NCBI RefSeq assembly: GCF_022569295.1
Contig: NZ_JAKFIA010000001.1
Coordinates: forward strand, 573,001 to 637,000
DNA from: Pedomonas mirosovicensis
GTDB taxonomy: Bacteria > Pseudomonadota > Alphaproteobacteria > Sphingomonadales > Sphingomonadaceae
Direction: 5' to 3'
Length of the DNA: 64,000 nt
Program-made: the position numbers and the translations under genes
Part shown: positions 46,962 to 54,258 of the stretch, piece by piece
How positions within the stretch are numbered: the stretch's first letter is position 1
Layout of the letters: every line of letters begins with the position of its first letter
The notes under the pieces: model-generated
What the model saw: only the letters and a program-made list of their open reading frames with translations
What the model was told of the DNA's origin: nothing
The model's database searches: none

Positions 46962-46988
46962 GCAGAAGGGATGAATCCCTCCTGCAAA
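46962..46988. repeat. Dispersed hairpin family, copy with AGGGAT stem
   Basis: GCAG...CTGC (46962-46965, 46982-46985) surrounds AGGGAT (46967-46972), GA, ATCCCT (46975-46980), followed by AAA. It lies between cysQ and the convergent PEP-CTERM gene. Confidence 0.45.
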
Positions 46989-47012
46989 GAATCAAATCCC
47001 ACATGCCAAGGA

Positions 47013-47038
47013 AAGGGACGGCGCTGCCGCCGTCCCTT
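47013..47038 (-). terminator. Terminator of the second PEP-CTERM gene
   Basis: AAGGGACGGCG (47013-47023) and CGCCGTCCCTT (47028-47038) form a perfect 11-bp stem with loop CTGC; read on the minus strand it is followed by TCC and a weak T-rich stretch. It is 12 bases beyond the stop. Confidence 0.7.
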
Positions 47039-47050
47039 GTCTGGATGCCG

Positions 47051-47674
47051 TCAGGCGGTTTTTCTGCGCCGCAGGCTGGCGGCGCCGATGAGGCCGAGCC
47101 CTACGAGAGCAAGGGCGGCGGGTTCCGGCACGACACGCGGATGCTCGCCGTTGATGGTGAGCGACCAGGTCAGGATGTTGTTGCCGATGAACGTGTACTG
47201 TGCCCTCAACGTATAGGTGTCGAGGTGTCCTTCATGGTCCAGGGCGCGGATGTTCTCGAAGTCCTGCCCTATGGCGTTGGCGACGATGCGAGGATTGTTC
47301 GGCGTTTCGAATGTGACGTTGAAACTCAGGATTGCGCCGTTTTCCTCGCCGGCGTGCGGGTCGAAGTTGTGAAACACGGTGCCGGAGATCACCACGAAGT
47401 CCGCCGCGGGCATCATGTCGCCGCTGCGATCTTCCTTGATGACGGAAAAGGTGATCGGCCAGTTGCCGCCGGGGGCCGGGTTGGGCGTGACGTTTGTGGC
47501 ATCGGCGTCATCGACGACTTCGCCGCCGTTGAGCGTGAAGGTCAGATCGAAGGGGCCGTCGGTGATGTCTCCGCTGACGCCGGTCGGCAAACCGCCGACA
47601 GGGATGGCGAAGGCCTGCGGGGCAGTCAGAAACGCAAAGGCCGAAACAGCAATCGAGGCGATGCCTTTTCTCAT
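47051..47674 (-). CDS. PEP-CTERM sorting domain protein, second copy
   Basis: A 207-residue exported protein: signal MRKGIASIAVSAFAFLTAPQAFA, a beta-rich body with several NxT/NxS sites, and the C-terminal tail VPEPAALALVGLGLIGAASLRRRK for exosortase processing. The body is unrelated to the PEP-CTERM protein at 28130. ATG 47674, after CGGAGA, was chosen over the longer open frame because the signal peptide begins there. It probably reaches the outer surface or the EPS matrix. Confidence 0.87.
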   Translation of the reverse strand: MRKGIASIAVSAFAFLTAPQAFAIPVGGLPTGVSGDITDGPFDLTFTLNGGEVVDDADATNVTPNPAPGGNWPITFSVIKEDRSGDMMPAADFVVISGTVFHNFDPHAGEENGAILSFNVTFETPNNPRIVANAIGQDFENIRALDHEGHLDTYTLRAQYTFIGNNILTWSLTINGEHPRVVPEPAALALVGLGLIGAASLRRRKTA

Positions 47675-47993
47675 TTGCAATTCTCCGTGTTGTTTGGGGC
47701 GCAAGCCGCCGCTGGCGCGAACGGCATTCGCGCTTTCGTTGTGACAACCGATGGATGTTGCTGAACAACCGCTACACGGTTGACGCGACGGAGTGTCGGT
47801 ATGGGCGGCCGGGCTACCGGACACACGGAACATGGCGGTTGACGCAAGATGCGTGCCGATAGGCCAAGGTGAGCCATATCAGGCGATTAGCTGAAAGAAC
47901 CTAGTAATTATATGTTAGAAACGTAAACCGCACCGACGCGCGACCGGCACTGCAACTATAGCGTGGCAGTGCCAAGGGTCCCCCTTTCAGCCC
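47675..47993. promoter_or_regulatory. 319-bp region upstream of the PEP-CTERM gene
   Basis: No gene supported. It includes the probable promoter of the leftward PEP-CTERM gene. A direct repeat CGGTTGACGC occurs twice (near 47778 and 47834) and an AT-rich stretch lies at 47900-47930. No terminator for the Lrp gene is obvious. Confidence 0.35.
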
Positions 47994-48455
47994 TCACCCC
48001 GCCACCAGTCCCATCACGCCGCCGTGGGCCTTGATGGTTTTCATGCCGATGGTGGTGGAGAAGCGTTTGACGCCGGGAAGCAGGCAGAGCTCCTGCCGGA
48101 GGAGCTGGTCGAGGTCGGGCATGGTGCGGGCGCGCACTTCGAGCACGTAGTCGGCGTCGCCCGCCGTGGCGTAGCAGGCGAGCACGGCGGGGTGGCGTTT
48201 CACGGCGGCCTCGAAGGCGTCGTGCCGCTCGAACGCCACTTCCACCTGCACGAAGGCGTGGATTTCCAGCCCCACCGCCTGCGGGTTGATGAGCGCGCGG
48301 TAGCCCTCGATCACTCCTGCACTCTCCAGCGCTTGCACCCGCTTCCATGCCGGGGTTTTGGAAAGCCCCACCGCCTCGCCGAGCTGGGCGAAGGACTGGC
48401 GGGCGTCCCGCTCCAGTTCGGTCAGCAGGGCGCGGTCGATGCGGTCGAGCGGCAC
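47994..48455 (-). CDS. Lrp/AsnC transcriptional regulator
   Basis: A 153-residue regulator with a helix-turn-helix (DRALLTELERDARQSFAQLGEAVGLSKTPAWKRVQAL) and a C-terminal AsnC ligand domain. It is divergent from the tryptophan dioxygenase gene with a 143-bp gap, so it probably controls tryptophan breakdown, as KynR-type regulators do. Tryptophan or kynurenine as effector is inference. An inverted stretch near 48463-48490 (AAACGTGTTTATTAGGAACAATG) is AT-rich and could hold its site. Confidence 0.9.
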   Translation of the reverse strand: MPLDRIDRALLTELERDARQSFAQLGEAVGLSKTPAWKRVQALESAGVIEGYRALINPQAVGLEIHAFVQVEVAFERHDAFEAAVKRHPAVLACYATAGDADYVLEVRARTMPDLDQLLRQELCLLPGVKRFSTTIGMKTIKAHGGVMGLVAG

Positions 48456-48598
48456 GTTCGTTCTCCATAAACGTGTTTATTAGGAACAATGTCCTGCAAT
48501 TCCGCGCGAAGCGCAATCGGTTGGGGACAATGTTTCCGCCCGCCCCGGCTATCATGAGCGTTCAGAACAACGCTGTAAGACGTGGGGAGGGCAGGTCG

Positions 48599-49381
48599 AT
48601 GGACCGCGAGCAGTTCTATACGCTGATGCAAAGCGACGAGTCGCTGGATTACGAGGCCTACCTCAACTGCGCCCGGCTGCTCAGCTGCCAGAAGCCGTTC
48701 GACCAGCTCGCCAACCGTGATGAGCTTCAGTTCCAGATTGTCCATCAGGTGGAGGAGCTGTGGATGAAGCTGGCGGCCTACACGCTCCTTGAAATCGACG
48801 AACAGCTGGCCGAGCGCCAGAGCTTCCGTGTGCTTACCCTGTTCGAGCGGGTGAACCGGGTGATCGACCTGATGACGCAGCAGCTGGGGCTCTTGGAGAC
48901 CATGTCCCCCAAGGATTACCAGACCATCCGGCTGCAGCTGGGCAACGGCAGCGGGCAGGAAAGCCCTGGCTTTCGCGTGCTGCTGCGGATGGCCCCGCAC
49001 CTGTGGCGCACCTTCAAGACGCATTATCTGGAAGCCCAAGGCCGCACGGTCGAGAGCGTCTATGATAGCCAGTACGCCCACGATGAAACCTATGCCGTGG
49101 CAGAAGCGCTGGCGGAATTCGACGAGCGCTTCCAGAAGTTTCGCGCCTACCACATTCTCCTCATCCACCGCTCCATCGGCATGGGCTCGGCCTCGCTGAA
49201 GGGCCGCCCGGTCGAGCTGCTGGAAGCGGGCGCGCGCCACCAGTTCTTCCCCGAGCTGTGGGCCATCCGCGCCCAGATGACCGACCGCTGGGGCGCAGCC
49301 TATGGCCGCGTGCGCGACAGCATCGCTCAGCCCCGCACCGGCGTCTGCCCCATGGGCCACGGCAGGACGGACGCGGCCTGA
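48599..49381 (+). CDS. kynA: Tryptophan 2,3-dioxygenase
   Basis: Heme enzyme opening the indole ring of tryptophan to N-formylkynurenine, the first kynurenine-pathway step. The 260-residue product has YEAYLNCARLLSCQKP, the substrate segment QFQIVHQVEELWMKL, SPGFRVLLRMAPHLW and the heme region RAYHILLIHRSIGMGSA, consistent with TDO. ATG 48599 follows GGGGAGGG; an upstream ATG at 48554 is possible. No kynU or kynB is adjacent, so the later steps lie elsewhere. Confidence 0.93.
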   Translation: MDREQFYTLMQSDESLDYEAYLNCARLLSCQKPFDQLANRDELQFQIVHQVEELWMKLAAYTLLEIDEQLAERQSFRVLTLFERVNRVIDLMTQQLGLLETMSPKDYQTIRLQLGNGSGQESPGFRVLLRMAPHLWRTFKTHYLEAQGRTVESVYDSQYAHDETYAVAEALAEFDERFQKFRAYHILLIHRSIGMGSASLKGRPVELLEAGARHQFFPELWAIRAQMTDRWGAAYGRVRDSIAQPRTGVCPMGHGRTDAA

Positions 49382-49454
49382 CGCCCGTCTTCCTTCTGGT
49401 CAACCATCGCCGCGCCGGATCGTTCTTGCTCCACAGGGGCAAGGAGCATGGCGC

Positions 49455-49964
49455 ATGACGGACGACACCAAGGACCCGATCACCGTCCCTTCGGTGGACC
49501 TCACCCGCTACCTCGGCACCTGGTACGAGATCGCCCGGCTGCCGTTTGCCCATGAGGACATCGCCGACCGGGACGTGATCGCCCAATATTCCTTCGAGGA
49601 AAACGGCAAGATCCACGTCGTCAACCGCTGCGTCACCGCCTCGGGCGAGCAGGAGGTGGCGGTGGGCGTCGCCGAACCGGTCGATCCCTCCAACGCCAAG
49701 CTGGAGATCAGTTTCCTCCCTGAAGGGCTGCGCTGGGTGCCGTTCACCAAGGGCGACTACTGGATCCTCCGGCTGGACCCGGACTACACCACCGCCCTCG
49801 TCGGCACGCCCGACCGAAAGCACCTCTGGCTGCTCTCCCGCACGCCGCGCATGGACCCGGCCCGCCGCGACGAATGGCTCGCCACCGCGAGCGCCCAGGG
49901 GTTCGATCTGACGGACATCATCCACACGCCCCAAACCGACGAGCCGTTCCCCTCGGCAAAGTGA
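49455..49964 (+). CDS. Lipocalin family protein without a signal peptide
   Basis: A 169-residue single lipocalin barrel of the bacterial Blc type. The first motif is LTRYLGTWYEIARLPF, followed by YSFEENGKIHVVNRC, GDYWILRLDPDYTTALVGTPDRKHLWLLSRTP. Blc proteins bind fatty acids or lysophospholipids and are normally outer-membrane lipoproteins. This one lacks a lipobox or signal peptide and may be cytoplasmic. AAGGAG lies eight bases before the ATG. Confidence 0.9.
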   Translation: MTDDTKDPITVPSVDLTRYLGTWYEIARLPFAHEDIADRDVIAQYSFEENGKIHVVNRCVTASGEQEVAVGVAEPVDPSNAKLEISFLPEGLRWVPFTKGDYWILRLDPDYTTALVGTPDRKHLWLLSRTPRMDPARRDEWLATASAQGFDLTDIIHTPQTDEPFPSAK

Positions 49965-50002
49965 GGGGGCTTTCAGGTAAGGATTTCTAGCAGGGGTCCT
50001 CG

Positions 50003-50089
50003 TGCGCGGAGGCGCACAAACGAGACTCCCATGCGCGGAGGCGCACAAACGAGATTCCTGTGCGCGAAGGCGCACAAACAAGACTCCCT
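50003..50089. repeat. Three tandem 29-bp repeats, each with a small hairpin
   Basis: Units at 50003-50031, 50032-50060 and 50061-50089, period exactly 29. Each contains TGCGC...GCGCA, a small hairpin. GCAGGGG precedes and CTCTGCACCCC follows, so the array looks like a dispersed GCAGGGG family element whose inner hairpin has been multiplied. Confidence 0.75.
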
Positions 50090-50109
50090 CTGCACCCCGT
50101 TCGTTTCAG

Positions 50110-50139
50110 GCTGTGCGCTTCACAGCTGTGCGCTTCACA
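50110..50139. repeat. Two 15-bp tandem repeats
   Basis: GCTGTGCGCTTCACA at 50110-50124 and again at 50125-50139. They directly follow the 29-bp array and precede the AT-rich promoter-like stretch of the tiny transcription unit. Confidence 0.7.
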
Positions 50140-50292
50140 AAGGGTGCGACCTTGTTGAATAAAGCTCGTTAAATATCAATGCATTAGAAATGATATTAGA
50201 CCATTGCCCGCTTCGGGGGAGCGTAATGGCTGCGCTATGGTCCGGTGGTCGGCGGGGAATGGGCCCCGCCGATTCTACCGAAAGGAAAGAGA

Positions 50293-50355
50293 ATGATATT
50301 CCCACTCCTGTTCGAGTGGATGAAGATCAGAATCACCCTCTGGTTCTTCTTCTAA
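50293..50355 (+). CDS. 20-residue Phe/Trp-rich peptide, leader-like
   Basis: ATG 50293, TAA 50353-50355. The product is MIFPLLFEWMKIRITLWFFF: five Phe and two Trp in 20 residues, ending Trp-Phe-Phe-Phe. AAAGGAAAGAGA just before the ATG is a good ribosome site, and the terminator stem starts nine bases after the stop. Composition and layout match amino-acid attenuator leader peptides (compare pheL and pheM). A small hydrophobic membrane peptide or type I toxin is the alternative. A 63-codon frame (50190-50381) overlaps it without a ribosome site. Confidence 0.5.
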   Translation: MIFPLLFEWMKIRITLWFFF

Positions 50356-50363
50356 CCCGAACG

Positions 50364-50400
50364 CTCGGGGGCAGGGCCTAGGAACCCGCCCCCGAGTTTT
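50364..50400 (+). terminator. Intrinsic terminator of the orphan leader unit
   Basis: CTCGGGGGC (50364-50372) and GCCCCCGAG (50388-50396), a perfect 9-bp GC stem, followed by TTTT. Confidence 0.85.
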
Positions 50401-50508
50401 GGTAGACTACCCAATGTCCCGGATTTTCGCAACGCGCCCCAAGGTCGTATATCGCCGCGTTCCTTGCGAGTAGCGCCGGAAACGCGTCCCGTTCAAACAA
50501 ATGGGGTC

Positions 50509-50529
50509 GCAGGGGACCGAGTCCCCTGC
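50509..50529. repeat. Dispersed hairpin family, compact copy
   Basis: GCAGGGGAC (50509-50517), CGA, GTCCCCTGC (50521-50529), then AAAAAGC. It lies 23 bases past the stop of the HerA-like gene and could stabilise or terminate that minus-strand transcript. Confidence 0.65.
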
Positions 50530-50551
50530 AAAAAGCATCTTGAAATGAAAC

Positions 50552-52210
50552 CTACCGCCGCTGGTTGCGCCAGCGAGTGACGGCGGTCTCGATCGCGGCG
50601 AGGCCGTGGCTGCTGGAGGCCCAGCTGGTGGAGAACACGGGGTCGTCGGAGGCGGGGCGGTGTTCGGGTTTGAGGGTGTCGATCCGCACGCGCATGGGCA
50701 CGGCCGCGCCTTCGCCGCAGATGATGCATTCGCGGTTGCGTAAGGACGGGATGGCGTCGAGGAAGCCGCGCGCCCCTTCGGACATGGCCGAGCGCACGTA
50801 AGTCTGGTCCCGTTCGTTGTTGAGGCGCATGGAGATGATGGTGCCGCACTGGGAGAGCACGGCCTCCGAAAGATCGGACGGACGCTGGGAGACCAGCCCC
50901 AGCGAGACGCCATACTTGCGCCCTTCCTTGGCGATGCGCTCCAGGTTCTTGCGGGCGGAACCAAAAGCGTCCAGCCGCTCGGCGGGCACGTAGCGGTGCG
51001 CTTCCTCGCAGACGAGGAGGATGGGGCGGCGCGTCTCATGCGGCGTCCACACCGCGAAGTCGAACACTAGGCGGGCGAGCAACGCCACCACCACGTTGGT
51101 GATGTCGGAAGGCACGCCGGAGAGGTCGATGATCGAAACCGGCCGCCCGTGCGCCGGCATCCGCAAGAGATCGGAGAGCAGCGGGCCGAGCGTGTCGTTC
51201 ACCTGCAGGCCGGAGAACATGAAGCTGTAGCGCGGGTCCGCCTTCAATTCCTCCAGCTTGCTCTTGAGGCGCAGGTAGGGGGTGATCTTCTCCGGCTTGT
51301 CCAGCTTGCCCATCTGCACCGCAAGCTGGTTGAGCAGTTCGGCGAGGGTGTAGGGCAGGGGCGTGTCCACCGTCACCCTGGTGCTGGCGTTCGCCAGGCG
51401 CGACTTTTGCCGGGCGGCAAGCAGGCAGCGCTGGAGGATGTCCACCTCCGGCTCCCGCTCCGGCGTGCGCGGGCCGATCAGCACCTCCACATGTTCCTCG
51501 AAGTTCATCAGCCAGTAGGGCAGGTGGAGGTTGGAGACATCGTAGACCTGCCCCACATCCGCAAAGGCGGCGGCATATTCGCCATGGGGATCGAGCATCA
51601 GAACATGCCCGTGCGGGGCCTGCTCGATGATCCGCCGCAACAGCAGCGCGGTGGTCGTCGACTTGCCGGTGCCGGTCGAGCCCAGCAGCGCGAAATGGCG
51701 GCTGAGCAGCGGGTCGATGAACAGGGCCGCGCTCACGTGGTCGGTGGGGTAGACCGTGCCCAGGGTGATGTGCGGCCGGTCGCGGGTGGCGTAGATCTGC
51801 TCCAGATCATCGGAGGTGACGGGATAAAGGGTGTTGCCCGGCGCGGGATGGTGGGTGATGCCGCGGCGAAAGTCGCTAAGGCCCGCCGCCTCGCCCTGCA
51901 CCCAGCCCTCGCCGAGGAAATCCAGCCGCGCCGCCAGCATGCCGTCCTGTCCGCCGGCCAGCTCAATCGCCTTCACGCTGGCCACCACCCAGCGGCCGCG
52001 CACCAGGGTTTTCACCGGCACGCCCACCTGCCCGGCGGTCTGCAAGGCGACGTCCGGGTGCTCGGCCAGGCGGGCCAGCACCTGCTGGTCCAGCAGTGCC
52101 GTTGCCGCATCGCCCGAAACGCTGATGATCTGGCCGATCGCCACCTGCGTCTCCGGCGCCTGCCGGTCCGCGGTGGTGAAGGGGGCAGCAGGGGCGCTGG
52201 CGTCAAGCAT
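50552..52210 (-). CDS. HerA-like DUF87 ATPase
   Basis: A 552-residue FtsK/HerA-class ATPase. Walker A GSTGTGKSTTT (residues 177-187) and Walker B LLVCEEAHRYVP are clear, and the N-terminus has the HAS-barrel look (GQIISVSGDAATALL). HerA hexamers pump or unwind DNA with the nuclease NurA, or serve in anti-phage systems with partners such as SIR2 or DUF4297. Neither NurA nor such a partner is adjacent here. A house-keeping DNA repair role is therefore as likely as defence. Its right-hand neighbour is unrelated. Confidence 0.88.
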   Translation of the reverse strand: MLDASAPAAPFTTADRQAPETQVAIGQIISVSGDAATALLDQQVLARLAEHPDVALQTAGQVGVPVKTLVRGRWVVASVKAIELAGGQDGMLAARLDFLGEGWVQGEAAGLSDFRRGITHHPAPGNTLYPVTSDDLEQIYATRDRPHITLGTVYPTDHVSAALFIDPLLSRHFALLGSTGTGKSTTTALLLRRIIEQAPHGHVLMLDPHGEYAAAFADVGQVYDVSNLHLPYWLMNFEEHVEVLIGPRTPEREPEVDILQRCLLAARQKSRLANASTRVTVDTPLPYTLAELLNQLAVQMGKLDKPEKITPYLRLKSKLEELKADPRYSFMFSGLQVNDTLGPLLSDLLRMPAHGRPVSIIDLSGVPSDITNVVVALLARLVFDFAVWTPHETRRPILLVCEEAHRYVPAERLDAFGSARKNLERIAKEGRKYGVSLGLVSQRPSDLSEAVLSQCGTIISMRLNNERDQTYVRSAMSEGARGFLDAIPSLRNRECIICGEGAAVPMRVRIDTLKPEHRPASDDPVFSTSWASSSHGLAAIETAVTRWRNQRR

Positions 52211-52338
52211 GGCACTTTCCTTTCACGAGCCCGGTTCTCGGGCCCGGAAGACTAGGCGGCCAGTTCCTTCCACTCGGTTAAGCCGGGTCAGGATTCGCAA
52301 GGGGAAAGGGGCACCGGCCCCCTGTAATGGGGGAACCC

Positions 52339-53124
52339 TCAGCGCTTCATGATGGCAGCGACGCCCCAGCCGGAGGCGAGCGCGATGACGACGGCGAGCA
52401 GGCCGTAGGCAAGGCCGTGGTTCACCGCGAAATTGTAGACCACCTGCTCGAAGCCGGTCTTGCCCACGGTCAGCGGCACGGAGGTGGTGGCGATCACGTC
52501 GCCGCCCGATACCAGGAACACCGAGGCGGTATATTCGCCCACCGGCGCGTCACCCGGCAGCCGGGTGCGGGCGCGGAACAGCACGCCTTCCACCACCCGC
52601 ACGCCGGTCGGGTCTTCCACGTAGAGGCCGCGCCGCTGGCGCAGCTCCACGAGGCCCTGCTGGAACTCCTGAATTTCCTTGGCGCTGCGCTCGGTGGAGG
52701 CGGGGGAGAAGTGCAGGTTCTTGATGCCGAACTCGTAGATCGCCGCCGTTTTTTCATCGACAAGCTCGCTGACCGGCCGGGTGCTGGAGAGGGCGTAATA
52801 GCTGGGCGCGGTCTGGAACCGCACCGAGCGGGTGTTCAGCCACACGCCCGCCACCCGCTCCTTCTTGCGGACCGTCAGCGGGTAGGACGGGCCGCGCACC
52901 ACGACGACGAGATCGAGCTGTCGGTTGCGAAGGGACGAGGCCCGGTCGATCGCGCCGAACAGCAGGATGTCCGCGCCGGCGAAGGTGTATTCGATATCGA
53001 TGCGGCTTTGCGACAGGTCGGTGATGAGCCGTGGGCCGCGCTGCGCCGCCGCCGGTTCGGGCAGGGCCAGTCCCGCGCCGAGAACGCCGGCCAGCGCGAG
53101 GAGAAGGACAGCCAGCCGCCTCAT
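52339..53124 (-). CDS. TIGR02186 family exported protein
   Basis: A 261-residue protein with signal peptide MRRLAVLLLALAGVLGAGLALPEPAAA, a beta-rich periplasmic body (about residues 30-230) and a C-terminal membrane helix (LAYGLLAVVIALASGWGVAAI). It matches the alphaproteobacterial TIGR02186 family, regularly found next to TauE/SafE permeases as here. The ATG at 53124 overlaps the permease stop (ATGA), implying coupled translation. A helper role for the permease is inferred from this pairing. Confidence 0.85.
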   Translation of the reverse strand: MRRLAVLLLALAGVLGAGLALPEPAAAQRGPRLITDLSQSRIDIEYTFAGADILLFGAIDRASSLRNRQLDLVVVVRGPSYPLTVRKKERVAGVWLNTRSVRFQTAPSYYALSSTRPVSELVDEKTAAIYEFGIKNLHFSPASTERSAKEIQEFQQGLVELRQRRGLYVEDPTGVRVVEGVLFRARTRLPGDAPVGEYTASVFLVSGGDVIATTSVPLTVGKTGFEQVVYNFAVNHGLAYGLLAVVIALASGWGVAAIMKR

Positions 53125-54045
53125 GACGCCATCCCTTCCACCATGGAGAACAGCTCGCTCGGGCGGATCATCAGCTCGACCGCCAGCCGCGCCGAGACGA
53201 GGAACACGAGCAAGCCCAGCGCCACGCGCAGCTTCTCGCCGCCCAGCCGCTGGGCGAACTGCGCGCCCAGCTGCGCGCCCACGGTGCCGCCCACCAGCAG
53301 GAGGATGGCGAGCATGATATCGACGCTCTGGGTGTTGATGGCGTGCAGCACGGTGACGGCCGCCGAAACGAAGATGATCTGGAACAGCGAGGTGCCGACG
53401 ACGACGCTGGTCGAGACGCCGAGCATATAGATCATGGCGGGCACGAGAATGAAGCCGCCGCCCACGCCCATGATGGCGGTGAGCATGCCGACGCCCCCGC
53501 CCAGCGCCAGCGGCGCGAGCGGGCTGATGTAAAGGCCGGAGCGGGGGAAGCGCATCCGCCAGGGCAGGCGGTGCAGAATGCCGTGGTGCCGCCGCCGCGC
53601 CGGGGGCGGGGCCTCGCCGCTGCGGGCGCGCAGCAGCGCGCCGACGGATTCTGATGAGCATGAGCCCGCCGATGACGCCGAGGATCAGCACGTAGAGCAG
53701 CTGGATGATGAAGTCGATTTGTCCGACTTCCTTCAGCGCCTTGAAGATGTAGGAGCCGAGGGTGGAGCCGACGAGGCCGCCAATGATGAGCACGACGCCC
53801 ATCTTGGCGTCGACGCCGCCGCGCCGCCAGTGGGCGCGCACGCCCGAGACGGAGGAGCCGGCGATCTGGGTGGCGGCGCTGGCCACAGCGACCGAGGGCG
53901 GGATGCCGTAGAAGATGAGAAGCGGGGTGGTGAGGAAGCCGCCGCCGACGCCGAACATGCCCGAGAGAAAGCCCACCAGCGCGCCGAAGCCGATAATGAC
54001 GAGGGCGTTCACCGACATCTCGGCAATGGGCAGATAAATATCCAT
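53121..54045 (-). pseudogene. TauE/SafE family sulfite/sulfonate exporter, frame broken
   Basis: A multi-helix permease of the TauE/SafE family (export of sulfite, sulfoacetate or similar anions). The N-terminal part (from MDIYLPIAEMSVNALVIIGFG at 54045) contains GFLSGMFGVGGGFLTTPLL; the C-terminal part contains ALGGGVGMLTAIMGVGGGFILVPAM, the second family repeat. They are in different frames. Removing one base at 53652 joins them as LMLIESVGALLRARSG, giving 307 residues. The break is not in a homopolymer. Either a true mutation or a sequence error. Confidence 0.8.
53652..53652 (-). other. Single extra base breaking the TauE/SafE gene
   Basis: Without the T at 53652 (plus strand) the reading becomes ATC GAA TCC GTC on the minus strand, continuous with both halves. 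Confidence 0.6.
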
Positions 54046-54182
54046 CTCGGCCGTTCCAACCCCTACCGTAAGAATTTGACTTAAACCGGAGAATCGCCGC
54101 CGTCGAGGGGGTATCGGGCGATTCCCCCACGGCTGCGACCCGGCTGGCTGGAAGGCTTCCTTCCATGCCCGGATAAAGAATG

Positions 54183-54212
54183 CGGACCCCGAAGAAGTAT
54201 CCTCGGGGTCCG
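54183..54212 (-). terminator. Terminator of the exported methyltransferase gene
   Basis: CGGACCCCGA (54183-54192) and TCGGGGTCCG (54203-54212), perfect 10-bp arms. On the minus strand CATTCTTTATCC follows. It separates this gene from the TauE gene. Confidence 0.65.
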
Positions 54213-54258
54213 GTAATTCCACGAAATTTCGGGCCGTCTCCGACAGCCCGTTCGGCGC

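Larger units (their letters stand above)
50200..50400 (+). ncRNA. Orphan attenuator-like transcription unit
   Basis: An AT-rich stretch (50155-50200) with TTGAAT at 50155-50160 probably holds the promoter. A 9-bp hairpin follows, TCGGCGGGG (50249-50257) / CCCCGCCGA (50264-50272), then a strong ribosome site and a 20-codon frame, and then a perfect intrinsic terminator. No plus-strand gene follows for 5 kb, so the unit regulates nothing in cis. It might act as a small RNA or by its peptide. The RNA ends are estimates. Confidence 0.55.

Noticed and set aside
50003-50089. CRISPR-like 29-bp repeats
   Set aside because: The units are directly adjacent with no spacers, and no cas genes are present.
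50190-50381. 63-codon plus-strand frame overlapping the leader peptide
   Set aside because: No ribosome site, and it runs into the terminator stem; the 20-codon frame has a good ribosome site and ends before the stem.
50552-52210. HerA-like ATPase as part of an anti-phage island
   Set aside because: No NurA, SIR2, DUF4297 or other defence partner is adjacent; neighbours are sulfur and housekeeping genes.
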